From a virus, in the IMG/VR virus record IMGVR_UViG_3300032285_000162, positions 1 through 36,127 of that record: DNA of 36,127 bases; one strand, written 5' to 3'. The stretch's first letter is position 1, and every line of letters begins with the position of its first letter. The notes beneath the pieces are model-generated. The model saw only the letters and a list, made by a program, of their open reading frames with translations, searched no databases and was not told the DNA's origin. Shown here piece by piece: positions 29,063 through 36,127 of this stretch. A program made the position numbers and the translations under genes.

Positions 29063-29380
29063 ATGAGTAATAAACAACAAACAAATAATCCTAAAGGTAG
29101 ACCTAAAGGTAGCCCTAATAAGTCCACAGCAGCCGCTAGGGAAGCGATAGCACAGTTCGTTGATGGTAACGCACACAAGATGCAAGAGTGGCTAGAACAG
29201 GTCGCTATTGGCGTTAAAAACGATGACGATAAATACATTGTTTTACCTAACCCTGAAAAAGCATTTGGGATGCTTCAGTCTGTAATGGAGTACCACCTAC
29301 CGAAGTTAGCCCGTACCGAGCATTCAGGCGATGAAGATCAGCCAGTCAAGGTCATCCACGAACACAAGTTCCTAGATTGA
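29063..29380 (+). CDS. Terminase small subunit
   Basis: A 105-aa protein starting G-R-P-K-G-S-P-N-K-S-T-A-A-A-R-E-A-I (about 12-29), a characteristic N-terminus of phage small terminases and of a class of DNA-binding phage proteins. It is followed by helices and, near the end, acidic and H-E-H residues that may contact the large subunit. It stands directly before TerL (TTGA overlap). It should recognise the DNA for packaging; the cos/pac site is not identified. Confidence 0.65.
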   Translation: MSNKQQTNNPKGRPKGSPNKSTAAAREAIAQFVDGNAHKMQEWLEQVAIGVKNDDDKYIVLPNPEKAFGMLQSVMEYHLPKLARTEHSGDEDQPVKVIHEHKFLD

Positions 29381-30726
29381 AAGAGTTAGTTAAAAAGTAC
29401 GAGTACCCCTACAAGGCTAGGGAAGCGTTTTTAGACTTTCACAGGCGTAAGGAACGCTGGGCTGTGTTGGTTTGTCATCGTAGAGCAGGTAAGACCGTTG
29501 CTACCATCTGCGACACAATACGCAGGGCAATCACCGAGAACAAAGAGAGTGCAAGGTACGCTTATATTGCACCATATTATGCCCAAGCCAAGAATATCGC
29601 GTGGGACTATCTACTAAAATTTGCAGAGCCAGCTATTGTTAAGGCTAATCAATCAGAATTGTGGGTAGAACTTGTCAACGGATCAAAAATTAGACTGTTT
29701 GGTGCTGATAACCCTGACGCTTTGCGCGGCTTGTATCTTGATGGCGTGGTATTAGACGAGTACGCAGACATGAAACCCCGTCTGTGGGGTGAGATTGTTA
29801 GGCCATTACTTACTGATAGACAGGGCTGGGCTACCTTTATAGGTACACCAAAGGGCCACAATGCGTTCTATGAAATCTATAGCGAAGCGCAAAAGAACCC
29901 TAACTGGTATGTCAAGACGCTAAGAGCAGACCAATCAGGGCTACTGCCTGACGCTGAATTACGGGATGCCGAGCAGTCAATGTCTAGTAATCAGTACGAG
30001 CAAGAGTTTCTTTGCAGCTTTGAAGCAGCTATTTTAGGGGCATATTATGGACAAGAAATGCGTAGGCTTACTGATCTTGAGCGTATTACTACCGTTGATT
30101 ACGATCCTATGTTTCCTTGCCATACCGCTTGGGACTTGGGATTTAATGACAGTACAAGCATTTGGTGGTTTCAGGTTGTCTACGGGGAGATTCGGGTACT
30201 AGATCACCACTCATCTAATGGTCAGGCCATACCTTTTTACACAGGTTTGCTGGCACAAAAAGAAGATGAGTTTGGCTACAAATATGGCTTTCATTACCTG
30301 CCACATGACGCTAGGGCAAAAACACTAGCAAGTGGTGGCAAGAGCATAATCGAACAAATTGCGACAAAAATCGACATAAAACACCTAAAAATTGTTCCAA
30401 ATCTGTCATTACAGGATGGAATACAGGCAACAAGGCTTGCATTAACTAGAGCATGGTTCGATAATAGATGCGAAGAAGGCATTGAATGTTTGCGTCAATA
30501 TCAACGGGAATGGGATGATGACAAAAAAGTATTTCGGGATCGCCCAAAGCACGACTGGACATCACACTCTGCCGATGCCTTCCGTTATCTGTCTATTGTT
30601 TGGAAAGACGAGGACAGCCCTATTCTTAAGGACACACGCATCAAAGGACTTCATGTCGGTCAAACGGATGTAACGCTTGACGAAATGTGGAAAGAAACCC
30701 CAAAACAAACTTTTAAAAGGATTTAA
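29377..30726 (+). CDS. terL: Terminase large subunit
   Basis: A 449-aa protein. ATPase: Walker A with C-H-R-R-A-G-K-T (33-40), Walker B V-V-L-D-E-Y-A (124-130), coupling motif F-I-G-T-P-K-G (154-160). Nuclease: W-D-L-G (252-255, Asp253), P-H-D-A (309-312, Asp311) and H-S-A-D-A-F-R-Y (397-404, Asp400), the RNase H-like triad. Length and motifs are typical. It pumps DNA into proheads at the portal and cuts it. Starts at TTG overlapping the TerS stop. Confidence 0.9.
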   Translation: MKELVKKYEYPYKAREAFLDFHRRKERWAVLVCHRRAGKTVATICDTIRRAITENKESARYAYIAPYYAQAKNIAWDYLLKFAEPAIVKANQSELWVELVNGSKIRLFGADNPDALRGLYLDGVVLDEYADMKPRLWGEIVRPLLTDRQGWATFIGTPKGHNAFYEIYSEAQKNPNWYVKTLRADQSGLLPDAELRDAEQSMSSNQYEQEFLCSFEAAILGAYYGQEMRRLTDLERITTVDYDPMFPCHTAWDLGFNDSTSIWWFQVVYGEIRVLDHHSSNGQAIPFYTGLLAQKEDEFGYKYGFHYLPHDARAKTLASGGKSIIEQIATKIDIKHLKIVPNLSLQDGIQATRLALTRAWFDNRCEEGIECLRQYQREWDDDKKVFRDRPKHDWTSHSADAFRYLSIVWKDEDSPILKDTRIKGLHVGQTDVTLDEMWKETPKQTFKRI

Positions 30727-30728
30727 TT

Positions 30729-31031
30729 ATGTCAGGCGTAAATCAACCATTTGGCACATTCTACGAAACCGTAGCCGCATCACAGACTGCCCAAGTATTA
30801 GGCGTTACTGGTGCTGCTGGTGACACATTGATGCGTCTAGTTATTACTGTCGGAACTTCTGCCACATCTACAGTTAGCCTACTTGATAACGCTACATCCT
30901 ACGCAATCATGGCCGCTAACACCCCGATTGGTGTGTATGTCATTGAAATTAATGCAGTTTCAGTTAGTGGCGCATGGAAGGTCACTACTGGAGCAGGTGC
31001 AACTGTTTTGGCGGTAGGCAACTTTAGCTAA
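30729..31031 (+). CDS. Small Ala/Thr/Val-rich virion protein
   Basis: A 100-aa beta-rich protein between TerL and portal (2 nt after TerL, 8 nt before portal). The composition resembles head decoration or minor structural proteins (T-V-S-L-L-D-N-A and G-A-G-A-T-V-L-A-V-G stretches). Not recognised further. Confidence 0.55.
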   Translation: MSGVNQPFGTFYETVAASQTAQVLGVTGAAGDTLMRLVITVGTSATSTVSLLDNATSYAIMAANTPIGVYVIEINAVSVSGAWKVTTGAGATVLAVGNFS

Positions 31032-31039
31032 GGATTTAT

Positions 31040-33352
31040 ATGGATCATACATACGAAGATTGGTACAACACGATTGGCCAATATGAGCGCACTTTCAAGG
31101 AGTGGGAAGGGCGAGCAGACAAGATCGTTAAGCGATACCGCGATGACAACCGCACAAGGAATAATCCTAATGCCAAGTTCAACATCCTATGGAGCAATGT
31201 ACAAACCATTACCCCTGCGGTATTTGCCCGTTTGCCAAGACCCGATGTTTCAAGGCGGTTTCGTGATAATGATCCGATAGGCAGAGTGGCATCTATGATG
31301 CTAGAACGCGCCCTAGAGTATGAGATTGAGCATTACGGTGACTACGGTAGTGCGATGAAGCAAGCAGTCCAAGACCGTCTGTTAGGTGGTCGCGGTACGG
31401 CATGGGTTCGTTACGAGCCACACATCACTGGCGAAAAAGAGGCCGAGGGATCACCCGATGATGGCTGGCAGGTTACTGAAGATATTGATGAAGCTGAAAC
31501 CGAAGGCGGTATGTTCCGCGAGGATCAGGAGCGTATCGAATACGAATGCGCGCCCGTTGATTATGTACATTGGCGTGATTTTGGCTTAACTGTTGCCCGT
31601 ACATGGGAAGAAGTAACAGCAGTATGGCGTAAGGTTTACATGGGTAGACCAGCATTAGTTGAGCGTTTTGGTGAAGAACTGGGCGGTCAGATACCGCTTG
31701 ATACCAAACCCGAAACATCTAAATCGTTTAACGAGAAGATGGGCGAGGGCGCGAAAGAAGCTGTTATCTACGAAATTTGGGATAAAACTAGCGGTCAAGT
31801 CTTGTGGCTATCTAAGTCATTAGGCAAGATTCTTGATGAGCGTGATGACCCACTACAGCTTGAAAACTTTTGGCCATGCCCAAAGCCAATGTTCTCTACA
31901 TTGACTACAGACACGCTTGTACCTGTTCCTGACTATGTTTTGTACCAAGACCAAGCAAGACAGTTAGACACCCTTGCAGACCGCATTGATGGCTTTATCC
32001 AAGCATTGAAGGTTCGTGGCGTGTATGACGCTTCTGAGCCATCTTTAGCCCGTTTATTCTCCGAAGGTGAGAACAACGCATTGCTGCCAGTTAAGAACTA
32101 TGGCGCATTTAGCGAGAAGGGTGGACTGGTTGGTGCTATTAACCTAGTAGACATCAAGCCAATAGCCGAAGGTTTGAATATGGCTTACCAAGCTATGGAA
32201 CAAGTCAAGGCTCAAATCTACGAGATTATGGGTATCGCTGACATCCAGCGCGGTCAAACTGATCCTAACGAAACACTAGGCGCACAGATTATTAAGTCTA
32301 ACAATGCTTCAGGGCGTTTAAAGACTATGCAGCACGATGTGGTGAACTTTGCTACAGCCCTGCTTCAGATCAAGGCACAGATTATTTGCCAGCATTTCAC
32401 GGATGACACTATCCTAAAGATTAGTGGCGCGATGCAGTTATCACCGCAAGATCAAGCACTTATCCCACAAGCATTGCAACTTCTGAAAGACGAACCTGCC
32501 AAAAACTTCCGTATCGAAGTGACATCAGATTCCATGATCTATCAGGATGAGCAACAAGAAAAGCAAGACCGCATGGAGTTTTTGCAAGCTATGAGCGGAT
32601 TCTTACAGCAAGCCGTACCTGCCGCACAATCTACGCCTGAACTTACACCATTGATGATGGAGATGCTAAAGTTCGGTGTAACAGCATTTAAGGCTGGTAA
32701 AGGTCTTGAGGGTCTTATTGACGAAACAGCCGACAAGTATCGTCAGCAAGCTAAACAGATGGAAGGCCAACCCAAGCCACCGACACCCGAAGAACAAAAA
32801 ATGCAGATGCAGATGCAACTTGAGCAAGCTAAGATTCAGGCCCGTCAGGGTGAACTGCAAGCCCAAAGCCAGCTTGAACAACAGAAGATGCAGATGCAAG
32901 TTGAGTTGGAGAAAGCCAAGCAAGAATACCAAGCACAAGAGAACCAGCTTAAATTCCAGTTGGAAGACCAGCGCAATCAGCGTGAAGCCGAATTTACTGC
33001 ACAGCTTGAGCAAATGAAGATGATGGCAGACAAAAAACAAGCCGAATTGGACAACAACAAGGCTATTTTAGTGTCCTACCTTGATAACGCTACAAAACTA
33101 GAAACTGCTAGAATAGGCGCAGGGTTAGATGATGGTACTGCTGCTTATATTGAAGCAATCGAACAAGCTAAAATTCTACAAGATTCTATGGGGTACTCAC
33201 AAATGGCAGACCATCCACTTAAACCAGCATTAGACCAAATGCAACTCAGTAACCAACAGTTGACAGAAATGTTAGCCGCATTGATTACTAAGATGACACA
33301 ACCTAAAACAGTATTGCGAGATGAAAACGGTAAGATAGTGGGAGTTCATTAA
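31040..33352 (+). CDS. Portal protein (P22-like type)
   Basis: A 770-aa protein, a size as in P22-type portals. N-terminal wing with K-I-V-K-R-Y-R-D-D-N and N-I-L-W-S-N-V-Q-T-I-T-P-A-V-F-A-R-L-P-R-P-D (about 49-70), which is typical of this group; stem region around M-E-Q-V-K-A-Q-I-Y-E-I-M-G-I-A-D-I-Q-R-G (about 386-405). After about residue 570 a long Q/K/M-rich coiled coil of more than 100 residues may form an internal barrel. It would form the dodecameric DNA gate. Directly precedes the fibre gene. Confidence 0.8.
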   Translation: MDHTYEDWYNTIGQYERTFKEWEGRADKIVKRYRDDNRTRNNPNAKFNILWSNVQTITPAVFARLPRPDVSRRFRDNDPIGRVASMMLERALEYEIEHYGDYGSAMKQAVQDRLLGGRGTAWVRYEPHITGEKEAEGSPDDGWQVTEDIDEAETEGGMFREDQERIEYECAPVDYVHWRDFGLTVARTWEEVTAVWRKVYMGRPALVERFGEELGGQIPLDTKPETSKSFNEKMGEGAKEAVIYEIWDKTSGQVLWLSKSLGKILDERDDPLQLENFWPCPKPMFSTLTTDTLVPVPDYVLYQDQARQLDTLADRIDGFIQALKVRGVYDASEPSLARLFSEGENNALLPVKNYGAFSEKGGLVGAINLVDIKPIAEGLNMAYQAMEQVKAQIYEIMGIADIQRGQTDPNETLGAQIIKSNNASGRLKTMQHDVVNFATALLQIKAQIICQHFTDDTILKISGAMQLSPQDQALIPQALQLLKDEPAKNFRIEVTSDSMIYQDEQQEKQDRMEFLQAMSGFLQQAVPAAQSTPELTPLMMEMLKFGVTAFKAGKGLEGLIDETADKYRQQAKQMEGQPKPPTPEEQKMQMQMQLEQAKIQARQGELQAQSQLEQQKMQMQVELEKAKQEYQAQENQLKFQLEDQRNQREAEFTAQLEQMKMMADKKQAELDNNKAILVSYLDNATKLETARIGAGLDDGTAAYIEAIEQAKILQDSMGYSQMADHPLKPALDQMQLSNQQLTEMLAALITKMTQPKTVLRDENGKIVGVH

Positions 33353-33353
33353 G

Positions 33354-35846
33354 ATGGCTTTTATTCTTAAAGATAGGGTTCTTGAAACCTCAGTCACTAC
33401 AGGCACAGGGACAATTACCCTTGCTGGTGCGGTAACTGACTATCAAGGATTTACAAGTGCCATAGGTGCTGGCAATACAACTTACTACACAATTGAAAAC
33501 CCAAATACAGGTGAATGGGAAGTAGGACTTGGAACAGTCGGCACAAATACGCTGACTAGAGATACTGTTCTATCCTCAAGCACAGGTTCTAAGGTCAGTT
33601 TTACGGCAGGAACAAAGAATGTATTTTGTGATTACCCTGCAAGCAAAGCAGTAGCCTTTGATGCCAACGGAAACATTACGACTAACTGTTTATTTGAGGG
33701 TTATGTAAACCAAGCGGCAAGTGGAACTGCAATTGTTTTGACTGCTGCTTCTGCACAAAACTATCAGATAACAGGGTCAGGCGGTCAAACAATAAGACTG
33801 CCTAATGCCACGACTTTGCCTAATGGCGCAACATTTACCTTTAATAACAATCAATCGTCAGGTACGATTATTGTCCAAAACAATTCTTCTACAACCATTG
33901 CCACAATCAATTCAGGCGGCTATGTAACAGTCGTATTGCTTGATAATTCTACGGCAGCAGGTTCATGGGATAGGCACGATTCAACCCCTGCTAATGTGTC
34001 TTGGTCTACCAATACCTTAGACTACGCAGGGTCTATTACTTCAGCTACATGGAACGGCAATACTGTTGCTTACAACAGAGGTGGCACAGGCCAATCTTCA
34101 GCGTTTGTAGCTGGTGGCGTGGTTTATGGTGCTTCTACAACCGCAATGGGGGTTACTCCAGTTGGCACAGCAGGTCAAGTATTACAGTCTAATGGTGCTT
34201 CTGCTCCTACTTGGTCTACAAGCGCAGGTGTTACTCAATCTGATGTAGGCACAGCACCAAATCAAATTCCTTTAAATCAGTATCTTGGAACAATGGCTTA
34301 CCAAGATGAAGCTGGAGTTAATATCACTGGTGGAGTTGCTACATTAAGCACAACTTCTGTTGGACAATCTATTACCAATGTCAATTACATTAGAACTACT
34401 GGTGGTGCTACTGGTGTTGCCCCTGTTATTGCTTCACTAGGAACTGATGCCGATATTCCATTAGTTCTACAACCTAAAGGGACAGGTGCATTACAAGCAC
34501 AATTAACTGATTCTACTACTGCTGGCGGTAATGCTAGGGGTAGTAATGCAGTAGATTGGCAAACATCAAGAAACTCTGCTGCACAAGTAGCAAGTGGTGT
34601 AAGTAGTGCTATTGGTGGTGGATTAAGAAATACTGCATCAGGCGCACAATCAGCTATAGTTGGTGGCTCAACATCTACATCAAGTGGTGCTAATAGCTTT
34701 ATTGGTGGTGGTGGTTCAAATACTTCAAATGGTGCTTATTCGGTTATTGGTGGTGGTCAGTCTAATACTTCTGCTGGATTTTTTAACTATATTGGCGGTG
34801 GTTTTACAAACTCAGGAACAGCATCTGCCGCAGTAACTACGCAATCAGGAACAATGAATGGCACAACAGCCGTAACGCTATCAGGCAGCAATGCAAGTAT
34901 TAAAGTAGGACAATTAATTACTGGCACAAGTATAGCTTCATACACTTATGTTGCTGCAATCTCAGGAACTTCACTTACATTAAGCCAAGCCGCATCAGGT
35001 TCATCTACTTCAACTTTATCTTTTTATACCCCTCATGGAATAGTAGTAGGTGGTGGTAATAACCAAGCAACAGGCGCTTACTCATTTATTGGTGGTGGTG
35101 GCGATGCTGGTACTGCGACTAACCGAAATGTGGCTAGTGGGGATTGGTCAGTAGTTTGCGGTGGAGCTAAAAATACAGCATCAGGAATAGCTGCATTTAT
35201 TGGTGGTGGTGGTTTTGATAACACTACTACAAATGCTAATACTGCATCAGGCATTGCATCAGTAGTGTCAGGCGGTTTGTCCAATAATTCAGGTGGTTTG
35301 GGTGCAACTATTGTTGGTGGTAGAAACAATACCGCAGATGCAACTTGTGGAACAGTTATAGGTGCTTGGGGAAGCACTAGGTTAATAACTGGAAATACTG
35401 TTTTTGCATCATCTTATTCACCATTTGGGACATTTACTACAGGTCAAACACAATCTGCATTACTTTTATTAGGCAGACAAACAACTGATGCAACTGCTAC
35501 TGTATTAACTTCTACTACTTCTGCGGCTAGTGGAACAAACCAAGTAATCCTACCTAATAACTCTGCTTATTACTTTAAAGGAACTGTTATTGCTGGTGTT
35601 ACTGGTGCTGGCAATTCTAAAGGTTGGACTATTGAAGGTGTAATTAAGCGTGGTGCTGGTGTAGGCACAACGGCTTTAGTCGGCTCAACAGTTATGTCTG
35701 CATACGCTGACGCTGGTGCAGTAACTTGGACAGTAGCACTTTCAGCAGATACAACCAATGGCGGTTTAGCAGTAACAGTAACAGGACAAGCATCAACTAC
35801 TATTCGCTGGGTAGCAAAAGTAGAAACAACAGAAATGACTTACTAA
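33354..35846 (+). CDS. Long tail fibre with YadA-like head repeats
   Basis: An 830-aa protein. The N-terminus (about 1-100, F-I-L-K-D-R-V-x-E-T-S and T-L-x-R-D-T-V-L-S-S) is an attachment domain found in short-tailed phage fibres. Residues about 225-380 have T-beta-helix-like repeats with T-W-N-G, R-G-G-T-G-Q and T-P-V-G. Residues about 415-665 hold around ten copies of the 14-16-residue motif x-I-G-G-G-x-x-N-T-A-S-G-x-x-S as in the YadA/adhesin head, with one 55-residue insertion near 490-560. The C-terminus (about 710-830) is a beta-rich end domain. AGGAG for the next gene lies 8 nt before its ATG. Confidence 0.75.
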   Translation: MAFILKDRVLETSVTTGTGTITLAGAVTDYQGFTSAIGAGNTTYYTIENPNTGEWEVGLGTVGTNTLTRDTVLSSSTGSKVSFTAGTKNVFCDYPASKAVAFDANGNITTNCLFEGYVNQAASGTAIVLTAASAQNYQITGSGGQTIRLPNATTLPNGATFTFNNNQSSGTIIVQNNSSTTIATINSGGYVTVVLLDNSTAAGSWDRHDSTPANVSWSTNTLDYAGSITSATWNGNTVAYNRGGTGQSSAFVAGGVVYGASTTAMGVTPVGTAGQVLQSNGASAPTWSTSAGVTQSDVGTAPNQIPLNQYLGTMAYQDEAGVNITGGVATLSTTSVGQSITNVNYIRTTGGATGVAPVIASLGTDADIPLVLQPKGTGALQAQLTDSTTAGGNARGSNAVDWQTSRNSAAQVASGVSSAIGGGLRNTASGAQSAIVGGSTSTSSGANSFIGGGGSNTSNGAYSVIGGGQSNTSAGFFNYIGGGFTNSGTASAAVTTQSGTMNGTTAVTLSGSNASIKVGQLITGTSIASYTYVAAISGTSLTLSQAASGSSTSTLSFYTPHGIVVGGGNNQATGAYSFIGGGGDAGTATNRNVASGDWSVVCGGAKNTASGIAAFIGGGGFDNTTTNANTASGIASVVSGGLSNNSGGLGATIVGGRNNTADATCGTVIGAWGSTRLITGNTVFASSYSPFGTFTTGQTQSALLLLGRQTTDATATVLTSTTSAASGTNQVILPNNSAYYFKGTVIAGVTGAGNSKGWTIEGVIKRGAGVGTTALVGSTVMSAYADAGAVTWTVALSADTTNGGLAVTVTGQASTTIRWVAKVETTEMTY

Positions 35847-35857
35847 GGAGAATTAAC

Positions 35858-36127
35858 ATGGCTTTAAAACTTAACCTAGAGCAAACTCAATTTGGTGTAC
35901 CAGCACCAGAGGCTTATGCTCGCATTACTAATTTCTTTGGCACTAAAGACCAAATCCAAGTGCAAGTAGCTATTTACTTTAATGAAGATGCACGACATGG
36001 CAATATGGCTACAGTTAAAGAAAATGCACACTATATTGCTATTGAAGATTTAAAGGGTGATTTAATCCCTGCAATCTATAAAGTATTAAAAACTTTCAGC
36101 GATTACGAAAACGCAGTAGACGCTTAA
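35858..36127 (+). CDS. 89-aa virion-region protein, complete copy across the contig closure
   Basis: An 89-aa protein; ATG at 35858 with AAGGAG 7 nt upstream, which decides the start. Key sequence: F-G-V-P-A-P-E-A-Y-A-R-I-T-N-F-F, then a beta strand V-Q-V-A-I-Y-F-N-E-D-A-R. Small proteins of this type occur immediately after fibre genes in related phages; the function is unknown. Its last 123 nt are repeated at the start of the contig. Confidence 0.7.
   Translation: MALKLNLEQTQFGVPAPEAYARITNFFGTKDQIQVQVAIYFNEDARHGNMATVKENAHYIAIEDLKGDLIPAIYKVLKTFSDYENAVDA
36005..36127. repeat. Right copy of 123-bp terminal direct repeat
   Basis: Identical to bases 1-123. Joining the ends places the 89-aa gene at 35858 immediately upstream of the spike gene at 136 and gives a circle of about 36,004 bp. 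Confidence 0.95.

Noticed and set aside
32666-33040. Long antisense and alternative frames under the portal coiled coil
   Set aside because: Repetitive Q/K/M codons produce open antisense frames with leucine-rich low-complexity translations. No start signals.
33354-35846. Diversity-generating retroelement or CRISPR array around the repetitive fibre
   Set aside because: No reverse transcriptase, template repeat pair or evenly spaced identical repeats. The DNA repeats follow from YadA-like protein repeats.

Overview
The window is one complete or nearly complete genome of a small tailed phage, about 36.0 kb and roughly two-fifths GC by eye. Its first and last 123 bases are identical, so the contig closes into a circle of about 36,004 bp. 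The virion genes point to a short-tailed (podovirus-like) phage: a large P22-type portal, a terminase pair, separate scaffold and capsid genes, a head-tail adaptor, a large tail-nozzle protein, three probable internal/ejection proteins, several fibres, and no tail tube, sheath or tape-measure gene. The host cannot be read directly. The codon style and gene families resemble phages of freshwater Proteobacteria, possibly Burkholderiales, but that is inference.

Layout on the circle. (1) Packaging and virion genes, all on +, run from 29063 through the contig ends to about 18600: TerS, TerL, a 100-aa protein, portal, a long fibre with YadA-like repeats, an 89-aa protein split by the contig ends, a spike/fibre with a duplicated domain, two small proteins, a TPR/GT9-type glycosyltransferase, a 130-aa protein, scaffold, major capsid, a 97-aa protein and a terminator, a 215-aa protein, adaptor, nozzle, GNAT-like protein, ejection proteins (with a PP-loop PAPS-reductase-like gene among them), and a cluster of fibre/tip genes. 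(2) Lysis genes at 18603-19794: a coiled-coil membrane protein, a 3TM-type holin and a GH19 endolysin. (3) A minus-strand operon of six small genes, 19787-21262. (4) A minus-strand recombination operon, 21520-23080: a 68-aa protein, an SSB-like protein and a PD-(D/E)XK exonuclease. (5) A small Cro/CI-type HTH gene at 23191, followed by about 480 bp of apparently non-coding, structured DNA. (6) A plus-strand early operon, 23897-26663: small genes, a replication-type protein, a cytosine-5 methyltransferase locus, and an HNH protein. (7) A minus pair: SprT-like protein and metallophosphoesterase. (8) A plus group: VRR-NUC nuclease, ferritin-like protein and small basic proteins leading into the terminase genes. 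I found no DNA polymerase, helicase, primase, RNA polymerase or integrase.

Two signals stand out. First, the methyltransferase locus (24818-25629) seems to encode two proteins at once: a C5-methyltransferase and, one frame over across almost its whole length, a second protein-like sequence. Both frames break at the same run of eight Gs (25418-25425), and both are restored by the same one-base correction or -1 slip there. Second, a palindrome TTAAG-N4-CTTAA sits in or next to the probable promoters of both minus operons, the plus early operon and the HTH gene itself. This looks like the operator set of a small genetic switch. A weaker copy precedes the terminase genes. Also notable are two genes (glycosyltransferase and holin) whose recognisable N-termini extend upstream of any ATG/GTG/TTG, and a hairpin/pseudoknot-forming terminator after the HTH gene.
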